Assembly (NCBI GenBank): GCA_904420145.1
Contig: CAJFUI010000036.1
Location: 1-44,943 of the forward strand
Length of the DNA: 44,943 nt
Direction: 5' to 3'
Source of the DNA: an uncultured Oscillospiraceae bacterium
GTDB taxonomy: Bacteria; Bacillota; Clostridia; Oscillospirales; Oscillospiraceae
In this document: positions 10,199 to 19,398 of the stretch, one piece after another
Numbering within the stretch: the stretch's first letter is position 1
Layout of the letters: every line of letters begins with the position of its first letter
The notes under the pieces: generated by a model
Database searches by the model: none
The model's input: the letters and a program-made list of their open reading frames with translations, nothing else
Told to the model about the DNA's origin: nothing
Translations under genes and position numbers: made by a program

Positions 10199-11296
10199 AT
10201 GAAAAAACTGACCGCGCTGCTGCTGGCCCTGGTGCTGGCGCTGACCACCCTCACCGCCTGCAGCACCGAGGAGCCCGAGGGGCTATTCTATGATCTGACG
10301 GGGCTGGACCCCGCGGCTACGATGCTGCGCATTGAGGGGCGGGACGTGCCGGTGGAGATGTATCTCTACTGGGTGCTCTATGTCTGCGACTATGTAGCGG
10401 ACAGCTATGCCTCCACCTTTGTCAATGAGGACGGCTCACTGAAGTGGGATGAGGAGGTGGAGACCGGTGTAACCCTCCGGGACTATGTACTGGAGGAGGC
10501 CCTCAACACCGCCAAAATGTATATTATTGTGGAGAAGTGGGCCGAAGACTACGGTATCACCCTCAACGACGAGGCGGAGGCGGCCATGCAGGAGGAGCTG
10601 GGCATCATTGCCGAGCAGCTGGGCGGCCAGGAGGCCTTTGAGAGCTACTTGGCCGAGCGGGGAATTACCCCGGAGACCAACGAGCGCATGAGCCGGGTGT
10701 TCTACCTCTACGCTAACATGCTGGATCTAACCAAGGAGGAGGGCAGCCCCCTGTACATCGAGGACGAGGTGCTCTACCAGTACGACGGTGTCACCGAGGA
10801 CGCGGTGCTGGCCGACCACATTCTTCTGTTCTATCCGGAGGATGAGTCGGAGCGGGATGCCACCCGGCAGAGCATGGAGGAGATTCTGGAGATCATCCGC
10901 TCCGACGAGGATCCGGAGGAGGCCTTCAACTTTGTGGCGGACAACTACAGCGAGGACACCGGCCGGGCCTACTACCCCAACGGCTACCTGGTGACGGCGG
11001 ACTCCCCCTATGTACAGGCCTTCAAGGACACCGCCCTCTCTCTGGAGGAGTATGAGATCAGCGACGTGGTGGAGAGCGAGTACGGCTACCATATCATTAT
11101 GCGCAAGCCCCTGCGGGACTATGTGGCGGACCTGTATTTGGCGGACCTGATTACCGTGGCTATGGACAACGCCGAGGTGGAGTGGACCGAGCTGTCCGAG
11201 GGCTTTGACGTGGAGGCCTTCTATGCCGCCTATCAGGCCCACGAGGCCGCCGTAGAGGAGGAGGCAGGGAACGCCGCTGCGGATACAGACACATAA
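10199..11296 (+). CDS. Peptidyl-prolyl isomerase/foldase-like lipoprotein (PrsA/SurA type)
   Basis: Lipobox signal peptide LALTTLTACS; C-terminal parvulin-like region ILLFYPEDE...EYGYHIIMRKPL. Confidence 0.75.
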   Translation: MKKLTALLLALVLALTTLTACSTEEPEGLFYDLTGLDPAATMLRIEGRDVPVEMYLYWVLYVCDYVADSYASTFVNEDGSLKWDEEVETGVTLRDYVLEEALNTAKMYIIVEKWAEDYGITLNDEAEAAMQEELGIIAEQLGGQEAFESYLAERGITPETNERMSRVFYLYANMLDLTKEEGSPLYIEDEVLYQYDGVTEDAVLADHILLFYPEDESERDATRQSMEEILEIIRSDEDPEEAFNFVADNYSEDTGRAYYPNGYLVTADSPYVQAFKDTALSLEEYEISDVVESEYGYHIIMRKPLRDYVADLYLADLITVAMDNAEVEWTELSEGFDVEAFYAAYQAHEAAVEEEAGNAAADTDT

Positions 11297-11303
11297 AAAG
11301 GCG

Positions 11304-11346
11304 AAAAGGAGGAGGGGCGTTCCCAAGGACGCCCCTCCTCCTTTTT
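11304..11346. terminator. Bidirectional Rho-independent terminator
   Basis: aaaaggaggaggggcgt-tcccaagg-acgcccctcctccttttt between convergent genes. Confidence 0.85.
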
Positions 11347-11370
11347 ATGTGTTTGCGTTAAAGTGATCTG

Positions 11371-11589
11371 TTACACCTTAGTAAAGATGTAGCGGTGGTG
11401 CTGAGCGGCCTCGCAGACAACCTCCACTGTGAGGCTGCCGTCCTTCTCCGAGACGGAGATCTCCGCAGACTTGTCCCCCTGATAGAGGCCCCTGACATAG
11501 GCCACGGGATCCTCCAGCTCCAGTTCCGAAAACTCCTGGGTATTCCCCGCGCAGGGATTGTACACTTCCTTGATCATCTCGTACGTCAT
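11371..11589 (-). CDS. Small hypothetical protein
   Basis: 72 aa ORF with plausible RBS (ggaggacaac) upstream and no overlap with other genes. Confidence 0.6.
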   Translation of the reverse strand: MTYEMIKEVYNPCAGNTQEFSELELEDPVAYVRGLYQGDKSAEISVSEKDGSLTVEVVCEAAQHHRYIFTKV

Positions 11590-11746
11590 AGTTGTCCTCC
11601 CTTTCGGTCCGTCGGCGAAGCTTCCTTATCTATTATAGCGCTCTTTTTTCTCCCTTGCAAGCCCCGATTCCCCGTTTGACGCTTTCCCTTTTCTCTGCTA
11701 CAATACATGGTTGTACACACATCTTGTCGGAAAGGACCTATCTCCT

Positions 11747-12796
11747 ATGAAAAGACGCCTTATCACTCTGACGCTCTCAGCGCTGCTCCTTTTCTCCCTC
11801 TCCCCGGCGGCCAGCGCCGCCTTTACGGACGTACCCTCCTCCCACTGGGCCTACGGCGACATTATGGACGCCTCGGAAGCCGGCCTCTTCCAAGGCATCT
11901 CCTCCACCACTTTCGGCCGTGGACAGACCATCACCCGGGCCCAGTTTGTCACTGCCTTGGTGCGGCTGTTCGGCTGGGAGAGCGTCACCCCCTCCACCCC
12001 CACCTACAGCGACTGTGCGCCGGGCCGCTGGTACTACAGCGCCGTGGAGACCGCCCATGCCAATGGCGCCCTCCCCACCTATGCCACCGCCTTCCGCCCC
12101 AGCGACCCCATCACCCGGGAGGAGATGGCCTCCATGCTGGTGCGGGGACTGGGCTACAGTGCCCTGGCGGGACAGCTGTCCGCCGCCGAGCTCCCCTTCT
12201 CTGACGTAACCTCCAACCGGGGCTACGTGGCTGTGGCCTATGATTTGGGGATCATTACCGGCTATGCCGACAGCACCTTCCGCCCCCGGGAGACAGCCCT
12301 CCGGGAGCACGCGGCTGTGATGCTCATGCGGGTCTACAACAAGCTCCACGCCTCCAGTATCGACGTCACCGCATCCAGTGACAGCTACATTTCAATTCAC
12401 GTCCCCACCCCGGCGGCCACGGCGGAGACAACCATCCCCACTACCCCTCTTGAGCCTATTGGATCCCTGTACAGCCTTCTCCGCCGCTACAAGGAGGCCG
12501 GCACGGACCTGAGCCGGGTGGCGGTGGTCTTTTCCGCCGGCGGTGTGGCCACAGCGGTCCGGGGCAGCAAAATTCTCTCCTCGGAGTCCGTCAGCGCCGA
12601 TCAGGTGGAAGCGTATCTCTCCTCCTCCGAAGGGAATACCCACTACTCCGACACCTATGCCAGCGCCTATCTGACGATTCCGGATGGCTCCTCCACGGTC
12701 ACCCTCTGGTACCAGAGTGACGAAAGTCTCGCCGCCAAGCTGCAGCTGTGCCGGCTGTTCGGCGTCAGCCACTACATCTTAGAAGATCCCGCATGA
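11747..12796 (+). CDS. Secreted S-layer homology (SLH) domain protein
   Basis: Signal peptide MKRRLITLTLSALLLFSLSPAASA; FTDVPSSHWAYGDI, ITRAQFVTALVRLFGW, FSDVTSNRGYVAVAYDLGIITGYADSTFRP repeats. Confidence 0.88.
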   Translation: MKRRLITLTLSALLLFSLSPAASAAFTDVPSSHWAYGDIMDASEAGLFQGISSTTFGRGQTITRAQFVTALVRLFGWESVTPSTPTYSDCAPGRWYYSAVETAHANGALPTYATAFRPSDPITREEMASMLVRGLGYSALAGQLSAAELPFSDVTSNRGYVAVAYDLGIITGYADSTFRPRETALREHAAVMLMRVYNKLHASSIDVTASSDSYISIHVPTPAATAETTIPTTPLEPIGSLYSLLRRYKEAGTDLSRVAVVFSAGGVATAVRGSKILSSESVSADQVEAYLSSSEGNTHYSDTYASAYLTIPDGSSTVTLWYQSDESLAAKLQLCRLFGVSHYILEDPA

Positions 12797-12898
12797 CCGC
12801 AAAAGCCGTGCCCGTGGAGAAGGCAAAGCCCAACCGCTAACTTTTGCCCGTTATCGCGACGCGCCCGCGGCACATGGAGTTTTATCTTTTGCATGGCA

Positions 12899-12932
12899 AA
12901 AAGGGGAAGACAGCAGCTGTCTTCCCCTTTTC
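12899..12932. terminator. Terminator hairpin between convergent genes
   Basis: aaaaggggaagacagc-a-gctgtcttcccctttt. Confidence 0.75.
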
Positions 12933-12945
12933 CTATCGTTCTATC

Positions 12946-13356
12946 TCACATATATTTGTGCATCACGTCGGTAGCGGTCTCCGGATCTGCGCTCACCGTC
13001 ACGGTGAACTTGACGCCGCAGGATTCGCCGAAACTATCCATCCACAGAAGAAACTTGTCCAGTTCCTTTGCATCGGCATTTTTAACGATCTTGCACAGAT
13101 CATCAATAAAAATATGGGAAATATCATAGTTGCCCGCGTACAGGCCGCTTAAAAAGCCGCGCAGAGCGTCGAAGGTGGTCAACTGGTACTCGCCGGCGTC
13201 GATCATCCGGATCTGGTTGCGGAGGCTGAAGCTGATGCTGCGGGCCGCCTCAATGCACACCATACAGCCCTTATCGATCTCCGCTGCGCTGTCCATCAGC
13301 TCCATCAGCTGCTTGGTCTTGCCCTCACCCTTGCCGCTCATGATCAGTCTAACCAT
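12946..13356 (-). CDS. Small P-loop NTPase-like protein of unknown function
   Basis: SGKGEGKTKQ Walker-A-like start and HIFIDDL Walker-B-like motif; 136 aa. Confidence 0.7.
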   Translation of the reverse strand: MVRLIMSGKGEGKTKQLMELMDSAAEIDKGCMVCIEAARSISFSLRNQIRMIDAGEYQLTTFDALRGFLSGLYAGNYDISHIFIDDLCKIVKNADAKELDKFLLWMDSFGESCGVKFTVTVSADPETATDVMHKYM

Positions 13357-13552
13357 AAGATATCACTCCTTTTCCACCGTTAAGGGGACTTACTGTATGG
13401 TTAGCATATCATAATGCCCGGAAAAAAACAACGGAAAAAACTGAAGTTTATGAGAATTCACAATCTGTTCACGCCGCCATTGACAAATCGGTGAAAGGGT
13501 TGGGCGGAAAGGCGCCGCCCCGCCGTCCGCAGATGGTGGGACAATAGGATCC

Positions 13553-13586
13553 GTCATTCCCGGCGGCCATGCACGTCGGAAATGAC
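13553..13586. repeat. Hairpin repeat shared with the prs 3' region
   Basis: gtcattcccggcggccatgcacgtcggaaatgac vs gtcatttccgaggcgcatgtccccggaaatgac at 5805-5837. Confidence 0.65.
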
Positions 13587-13592
13587 GGATTT

Positions 13593-13639
13593 CATAACAG
13601 GATGGCCGGCTATGCAGCATAGCCGGCCATCCTGTTATG
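13593..13639. repeat. Perfect 23-bp inverted repeat, 1-nt centre
   Basis: cataacaggatggccggctatgc-a-gcatagccggccatcctgttatg. Confidence 0.9.
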
Positions 13640-13672
13640 ACCCGCGGGGACTCCTTTGCATGGAACCTGCGC

Positions 13673-13743
13673 GGCGGGAGTGAATCCCGCCTTGCGCCGA
13701 GGTTTTGCTCCGCAAAACCCTCGTGCGCCGCTTCCGCGGCGGC
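13673..13743. repeat. Intergenic triple-hairpin element copy E3
   Basis: HP1 ggcggga-gtgaa-tcccgcc; HP2 ggttttgc-tcc-gcaaaacc; HP3 gccgc-ttcc-gcggc. Confidence 0.75.
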
Positions 13744-13779
13744 CTTGGCAAGCCCGGTCTCTGACGGACGCCGTCTCTT

Positions 13780-15102
13780 TTACCGCCCCAGTTTCGCCCT
13801 TAATTCCGCGCCCTTCTCCTCATACCCGGGCTTGCCGAGGAGGGCAAACATGTTCTTCTTGTAGGCCTCCACGCCGGGCTGGTCAAAGGGGTTGACCCCC
13901 AGCACATAGCCGCTGAGGCCGCAGGCGTACTCAAAGAAGTAGATCAGCTCTCCGAGGGTGGCGGCGCTCTTCTCCCCTGCGTGGATAATCAGGTTGGGCA
14001 CGCCCCCCTCCACGTGGGCCAAGAGGGTGCCGTCCATGGCCTGGGTGGCGATGTAATCCATATCCTTTCCGGCGAGGAAATTCAGCCCGTCCCCGTCGGC
14101 CGCGTCGTAGGGGACCTTCAGAGTGTGGCTGGACTTTTCGAAGCGGACCACCGTCTCAAACAGGTGCCGCTCCCCCTGCTGGATATACTGGCCCATAGAG
14201 TGGAGGTCGGCGGTAAACTCCACGCTGGCGGGGAAGATGCCCTTGTGCTCCTTGCCCTCGCTCTCGCCGTAGAGCTGCTTCCACCACTCGCTCATAAAGC
14301 GGAAGGCGGGCTCATAGGCGGCCAAAATCTCAATCTTTTTGCCGCTCTGATACAGGGCGTTCCGGGCGGCGGCATACTGCATGGCAGGGTTCTGGTCTAT
14401 CTCAGCGGAGCGGCAGGTCTCCATCATGTCCGCCGCGCCGTCCATCAGCGCCTCGATATCCACCCCCGCTACAGCGATGGGCAGCAGGCCCACGGCGGTG
14501 AGGACACTGTAGCGCCCACCCACATCGTCAGGCACCACAAAGGTCTCGTACCCCTCGGCATCGGACAGGCTCTTCAGCGCGCCCTTGGCCTTATCGGTGG
14601 TGGCGTAGATCCGCTTTGCCGCCTCCGCCTTGCCGTACTTCTTCTCCAGCAGCTCCCGGAAAAAGCGGAAGGCCACGGCGGGCTCGGTGGTGGTGCCGGA
14701 CTTGGAGATCACATTGACAGAGAAGTCCTCCTCCCCGATAAGCTCCACGATCTCCTGCAGATAGTCGCCGGAAAGTCCGTTGCCAGCAAAGTAGATGTTG
14801 GGGGTGCTCTTTTTCTTCAGGTTGTAGTTGGGGGAACAGAGGAAATCGATAGCCCCCTTGGCCCCCAAATAGCTGCCGCCGATGCCGATGACCACCAGGG
14901 CTTTGCTGTCCCCCTGGATCTTCTTGGCCGCGGCCTGGATGCGGGCAAACTCCTCCTTGTCGTAGTCTCGGGGCAGGTTTACCCAGCCCACGAAATCATT
15001 TCCCCGGCCCGTGGCCTTCTGCAGCCACCTGTGGGCCTCGGAAAGCTGGGAAGAGAACACGGAGAGATTCTCCGCCGCCTTGGACGTATCCACACGAATC
15101 AT
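13780..15102 (-). CDS. pgi: Glucose-6-phosphate isomerase
   Basis: [51 protein letters not shown] motifs; start at [13 protein letters not shown]. Confidence 0.96.
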   Translation of the reverse strand: MIRVDTSKAAENLSVFSSQLSEAHRWLQKATGRGNDFVGWVNLPRDYDKEEFARIQAAAKKIQGDSKALVVIGIGGSYLGAKGAIDFLCSPNYNLKKKSTPNIYFAGNGLSGDYLQEIVELIGEEDFSVNVISKSGTTTEPAVAFRFFRELLEKKYGKAEAAKRIYATTDKAKGALKSLSDAEGYETFVVPDDVGGRYSVLTAVGLLPIAVAGVDIEALMDGAADMMETCRSAEIDQNPAMQYAAARNALYQSGKKIEILAAYEPAFRFMSEWWKQLYGESEGKEHKGIFPASVEFTADLHSMGQYIQQGERHLFETVVRFEKSSHTLKVPYDAADGDGLNFLAGKDMDYIATQAMDGTLLAHVEGGVPNLIIHAGEKSAATLGELIYFFEYACGLSGYVLGVNPFDQPGVEAYKKNMFALLGKPGYEEKGAELRAKLGR

Positions 15103-15183
15103 AGTAGCGCCTCCTGTGTAAAAAATAGTACAAACTCCCTGTTTGCAGTATAACACAGGGCGAAAAGATTACACAATAGGCAT

Positions 15184-16329
15184 TTACTCATGAAAAGATT
15201 TCACCATAAAGGCCATTCTTAGAAATTTTGTCAATATCTGGCCGTAGGTCAGCCGGGCCACCGTCTCCCCGGCCACGATGGGAATGGAGGCCACCTGCTC
15301 TCCGCCGGCGGTGACAAGGAGCTCCCCGATCTGCTGTCCCTCCTCCACCGGGGCCTGCAGCTCCTCCGCCAGATGCAGCTCCTGGGTTAAATTTGCCGCC
15401 GTCTCCTTCTCCAGCAGGAGGGTACTCCCCTCCCCCAGCACCGGCTGGACGTAGTCCTTGCTGCCTAACCGCACCGGCACAGCGGGCAGCACCTGTTCCG
15501 GAGCCACCTTCGTCAGGGAATAGAGAGAGAAACCGTAGTTGAGAAGGGCTTTTGCGCTCTCAAATCGCTGGGTGCTGGTGGGGGACTTCAGCACCACGGC
15601 GATTAGCTCCATGCCGTCCCGCTCCGCAGTGGCGGAGAGGCAGTAGAGGGCGCTGTCCGTGCTGCCGGTCTTCAGCCCGGTGCACCCCTCATAATAGCGC
15701 ACCAGCCGGTTGGTGTTGGACAGGGTAAACGCCCCGTCCCGGAGGGAGTCCATCCAGATGGTGGTAAAGCGGCGGACATCAGGGTGGTTTAGGACCAGCT
15801 CCCGGGACATGAGGGCGATGTCGTAGGCGCTGGTGACGTGGCCCTCGGCGGGCAGTCCCGTGCAGTTGAGAAAGGTGGTGTCGTTCATCCCCAGCTCCTT
15901 GGCCCGCTGGTTCATCTTGGCCACAAAGTTCTCGATGCTGCCGGCGATGTGCTCCCCAAGGGCCACCGCCGCGTCATTGCCGGAGGCCACGCACACGGCC
16001 TTGAGCAGATCCTCCACACTCATCTGCTCGTTCTCCTTCAGGTAGACCTGAGAACCCCCCATGGAGGCGGCGTTGGCGCTGACGGTCACCATGTCCTCAT
16101 ACCGGAGGGTTCCGCCGTCGATGGCCTCCATCACCAGGAGGATGGTCATGACCTTGGTGACGCTGGCGGGCTCCAGCTGCTCATGCTCGTTTTCCGCATA
16201 GAGCACCTCCCCGGTCTCCTTCTCCATGAGGATACAGCTTTCAGCGTCCACTGTCAGCGCCTCCCCCTGTACCGGCACCGCCAAAAGACACAGCACACAC
16301 AAAAGCGCAGCAATCCGTTTCATCGCCAT
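15184..16329 (-). CDS. D-alanyl-D-alanine carboxypeptidase (S11 family, DacA/DacF-like)
   Basis: Signal peptide; LEPASVTKVMT (SxxK), SGNDAAVAL (SxN), GLKTGSTDSA (KTG). Confidence 0.95.
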   Translation of the reverse strand: MAMKRIAALLCVLCLLAVPVQGEALTVDAESCILMEKETGEVLYAENEHEQLEPASVTKVMTILLVMEAIDGGTLRYEDMVTVSANAASMGGSQVYLKENEQMSVEDLLKAVCVASGNDAAVALGEHIAGSIENFVAKMNQRAKELGMNDTTFLNCTGLPAEGHVTSAYDIALMSRELVLNHPDVRRFTTIWMDSLRDGAFTLSNTNRLVRYYEGCTGLKTGSTDSALYCLSATAERDGMELIAVVLKSPTSTQRFESAKALLNYGFSLYSLTKVAPEQVLPAVPVRLGSKDYVQPVLGEGSTLLLEKETAANLTQELHLAEELQAPVEEGQQIGELLVTAGGEQVASIPIVAGETVARLTYGQILTKFLRMAFMVKSFHE

Positions 16330-16402
16330 CTCTCCTTTTCCTTGTTACCTCCAATCTATGTCCCACGGGAAAAATTCATGCCGTCCCCGGCGCATTTCCC
16401 AG

Positions 16403-16431
16403 TTGCATTATGGAAAAGTTTATGTTACAAT
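16403..16431 (+). promoter_or_regulatory. Promoter for tRNA-Gly
   Basis: TTGCAT-17 nt-TACAAT immediately upstream of the tRNA. Confidence 0.65.
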
Positions 16432-16441
16432 AGCTTCATTC

Positions 16442-16515
16442 GCGGGGTTAGTACATCGGTAGTATGTCAGCTTCCCAAGCTGAAGAGGCGGGTTCGATTC
16501 CCGTACCCCGCTCCA
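16442..16515 (+). tRNA. tRNA-Gly (anticodon CCC), CCA encoded
   Basis: GCGGGGT/ACCCCGC acceptor, TCAGC-TTCCCAA-GCTGA anticodon arm, GCGGG-TTCGATT-CCCGT T arm. Confidence 0.92.
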
Positions 16516-16556
16516 CAAAAACAGCCACACCTAAAAGGTGTGGCTGTTTTTGTGGA
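16513..16556. terminator. Strong terminator hairpin downstream of tRNA-Gly
   Basis: ccacaaaaacagccacacct-aaa-aggtgtggctgtttttgtgg. Confidence 0.85.
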
Positions 16557-16578
16557 TTCCGTGGGAAATTTTACATGC

Positions 16579-16650
16579 GCGGAGTCAATCCGCCCTGCGC
16601 CAAGATTTTTGCCTCCGGCAAAAATGCTTGCACGGCGCAAAAGCGCCGCC
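16579..16650. repeat. Intergenic triple-hairpin element copy E4
   Basis: HP1 gcgga-gtcaa-tccgc; HP2 caagatttttgcc-tcc-ggcaaaaatgcttg; HP3 ggcgc-aaaa-gcgcc. Confidence 0.75.
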
Positions 16651-16796
16651 GGCCTGAAGCTATCTGCGCTGCCGCAGGAAGCACCCAATACAGCTATACC
16701 ATGCGCTGTAACCAACGGAAAGCAAAGGCAGGTAAAAAGGGGGTAAAAAAGAGCGGCGTTGACTGCCTCCTGCAGAGTGTGACTCCCCCCGCCGCA

Positions 16797-16825
16797 TTGA
16801 CAGGTAAAATTTCCGCTGGTATACT
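16797..16825 (+). promoter_or_regulatory. Promoter for the cyclase-family gene
   Basis: TTGACA-17 nt-TATACT. Confidence 0.65.
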
Positions 16826-16887
16826 GACCTTATCCGCGGAGGGCGCCGCGGCGCCGCCGCAATCCGTTGATAAAGGGAGGATTTGCC

Positions 16888-17640
16888 ATGTACCCGCTTT
16901 GGACACAGCTGCAGGAGCTGCAGAAGCTGCGCTGGATCGACCTCACCCACCCTCTGAGCAACGACAGCCCCTACTGGGCCGGGATCCCCGAGGGCTCTGT
17001 GGAGCTGGGCACGGTGGTCTACGACTGGGGCAACCCCATGCTGAACTGCCTGATCCAGACCTTCAAGTTCCCCGGCCAATTCGGCACCCACATCGACTTC
17101 CCCGGCCACTTTGTCCCCAACACCCCTCTCTCCGAGGCCTACTCTGTCCGGAACTGCGTGTTCCCTCTGTGCGTCATCGACGTCACCGAGCAGGTGAAGG
17201 CGAATCCCCGCTACGCGGTCACCGTGGAGGACATCCTCTCTTACGAGGCCAAGTACGGCCCCATCCCCGAGGGGGCCTTTGTGACTCTTTACACCGGCTG
17301 GTCCAAGCGGTGGCCGGATATGGAGGCCCTCTCCGGCACGGATGAGAACGGCGGAGAGAATTTCCCCGGCTGGTCCCTGCCGGCCCTCCAGTATCTCTAT
17401 GAAACCCGCAGCGCTGCGGCCAATGGCCACGAAACCCTCGACACCGACGCCTCCGTCTTAGCCGCAGAGGCGGGGGATCTGGCCTGCGAGCGCTATGTGC
17501 TGAGCAAGGGCAAGCTGCAGATCGAGCTGCTGTGCAACCTGGATCAGGTGCCCCCGGCGGGAGCGCTCCTGTTTGCCGCCTATCCCAACATCGTCGGCGC
17601 CACCGGCCTGCCCGTCCGGGTCTGGGCCATCGCGGAGTAA
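16888..17640 (+). CDS. Cyclase family protein (kynurenine formamidase-like metal-dependent hydrolase)
   Basis: DLTHPLSNDSPYWAG and QFGTHIDFPGHF (HxGTHxDxPxH-type) motifs; RBS gggagg. Confidence 0.88.
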   Translation: MYPLWTQLQELQKLRWIDLTHPLSNDSPYWAGIPEGSVELGTVVYDWGNPMLNCLIQTFKFPGQFGTHIDFPGHFVPNTPLSEAYSVRNCVFPLCVIDVTEQVKANPRYAVTVEDILSYEAKYGPIPEGAFVTLYTGWSKRWPDMEALSGTDENGGENFPGWSLPALQYLYETRSAAANGHETLDTDASVLAAEAGDLACERYVLSKGKLQIELLCNLDQVPPAGALLFAAYPNIVGATGLPVRVWAIAE

Positions 17641-17657
17641 ATGCGCAGCGCCGCTTT

Positions 17658-17706
17658 TTGATAGGCAAAAGGCAGGGACCTATGGTCCCTGCCTTTTGCC
17701 TATCAA
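17658..17706. terminator. Perfect 23-bp hairpin between convergent genes (bidirectional terminator-like)
   Basis: ttgataggcaaaaggcagggacc-tat-ggtccctgccttttgcctatcaa. Confidence 0.75.
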
Positions 17707-17745
17707 CGGAGTTTTCTATGTCAATAGACATAAAAGTCTCTGCTT

Positions 17746-19398
17746 TTATTTCTCATAGGCAATCTTGCCGTCCACAACGGTCATCTGCACCGTGATGTCC
17801 CGGAGCGCCTCCGCCGGGATGTCCACGAGGCTCCGGTCCAGCAGCGCAAGATCCGCCAGCATCCCCGGTTGGAGGGTGCCCTTCTCCTTCTCCTCGAAGG
17901 TCATGTAGGCACCCCCCTGGGTCATGGCCCGCAGGGCCTCGGAGACGGTGATGCACTCCTCCTCCCCTAAGCAGTGGCCATGCATGCCCTTGCGGGTGAC
18001 GGCGGCATACAGATTCCAGAAGGGGTTGTGGTGGGCCGAGGGCATGTCGGTGCTCAGGGCGATGGGAACTCCCGCGTCTATAGCGGAGCGCAGGGGCAGG
18101 AAGGTCCGCTGCTGCGCCTCCTCCAAGAGGGCGGGGTAGCCGTCGGCCTCGTTGTAGATAAAGGCGGGCTGGGCGGCCAAAATCATGCCGGCCTCCGCCA
18201 TCTTGTTCAGCACGTCGCCGCTGGGGTAGTAGCAGTGGACCAGCTGGTGGCGGCGGTCGGCGGGGTTGGCCCTGTAGGCGGCGTAGATGGCGTCGGCGGC
18301 CTTCTGCACCGCCACATCTCCCATCACATGAATCCCCACGCCCCAGCCGCCGTCGTGGGCCTCCTTCACCCAGCCGGGGAGCTTCTCCAAATCCAGCCGC
18401 AGGGGGAAGGGCTTGATCTCCGTCTCCCCCTTGTAGTTCCACGTGCGCAGGCTGGTCTTGGAGGTAAGGCCGCCGTCGATGGCCATTTTCAAGCTGCCGA
18501 TGCGCAGATAGTGGTCCCCAAAGCCGCTGTAGAGGCCCAGCTCCGGCACCAGCCGATCGGAGAAGTCCTCGTCCTCATTGATGGCGAAGCCGTGCCAGCA
18601 GGGCATCAGATTCACCCGAATCTTCAGCTCCCCCGCGTCCCGCAGGCGCTGGTAGGCACGGATCATGCTGGGGGTGACCCCCGGCTCCACCACACTGGTG
18701 ATGCCGTAGCGGAGATAGTCCTCCTGGGAGCGGCGGATAGCCGCGCGGATCCGCTCACCGGAGCCGAACTTGCTCTCGCCGAAGGCGGTGGGCATCACAT
18801 CCCGCACCAGCTGCTTGGCTGAGCGGAAGAGGAGGCCGTTGGGCTCCCCCCTTTCGTCCCGTCCGATGGTGCCGCCCGGCGGGTCCGGGGTGTCCCGGGT
18901 GATGCCGGCGGCCCGCAGGGCTGCGCTGTTGGCGCAGCAGGTGGAGAAAATCCGCTCCAGTACCACGGGGTTGTGGGGGGAATAGGGGTCCAAGTCATAG
19001 CGGGTGGGCATACGGCCCTCCACAAACTGGGACTCCACCCAGCCGCCCCCTTGGAGCCACTCCCCCGGCGCCATGGCGGCCACCCGGCGGCCCACCTCCC
19101 TGGCTAAAGCCTCGATGCTCTGGTAGCCGAAGGTGATGATACCCTCCATGAGCATCCCCGCCTCCCACATGTGGTTGTGGGAATCGTTGATGCCGGGGAT
19201 CACCGAGCAGCCCTTTGCGTCCACGACCCGGGTCTCCGCTCCGGCCAAGGGCAGGATCTCCCTGTCCTCCCCGGTGGCCAGCACCCGGCTGCCGGAGACG
19301 GCGATGGCCTGGGCGACGGTGTCCGCCCCGTCCAGCGTATGGACGGCGGCGTTGTGGATAATCAGCTGGGGAACCTCACAGCGCATATGCTTCATACC
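17746..19398 (-). CDS. YtcJ-like amidohydrolase
   Basis: NDSHNHMWEAG, GIHVMGDVAVQ, LVHCYYPSG, LSTDMPSAHHNPF motifs; start overlaps the upstream ATPase gene. Confidence 0.92.
   Translation of the reverse strand, partial: GMKHMRCEVPQLIIHNAAVHTLDGADTVAQAIAVSGSRVLATGEDREILPLAGAETRVVDAKGCSVIPGINDSHNHMWEAGMLMEGIITFGYQSIEALAREVGRRVAAMAPGEWLQGGGWVESQFVEGRMPTRYDLDPYSPHNPVVLERIFSTCCANSAALRAAGITRDTPDPPGGTIGRDERGEPNGLLFRSAKQLVRDVMPTAFGESKFGSGERIRAAIRRSQEDYLRYGITSVVEPGVTPSMIRAYQRLRDAGELKIRVNLMPCWHGFAINEDEDFSDRLVPELGLYSGFGDHYLRIGSLKMAIDGGLTSKTSLRTWNYKGETEIKPFPLRLDLEKLPGWVKEAHDGGWGVGIHVMGDVAVQKAADAIYAAYRANPADRRHQLVHCYYPSGDVLNKMAEAGMILAAQPAFIYNEADGYPALLEEAQQRTFLPLRSAIDAGVPIALSTDMPSAHHNPFWNLYAAVTRKGMHGHCLGEEECITVSEALRAMTQGGAYMTFEEKEKGTLQPGMLADLALLDRSLVDIPAEALRDITVQMTVVDGKIAYEK

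Noticed and set aside
13981-15153. 390-aa plus-strand ORF
   Set aside because: Antisense to pgi; shadow ORF.
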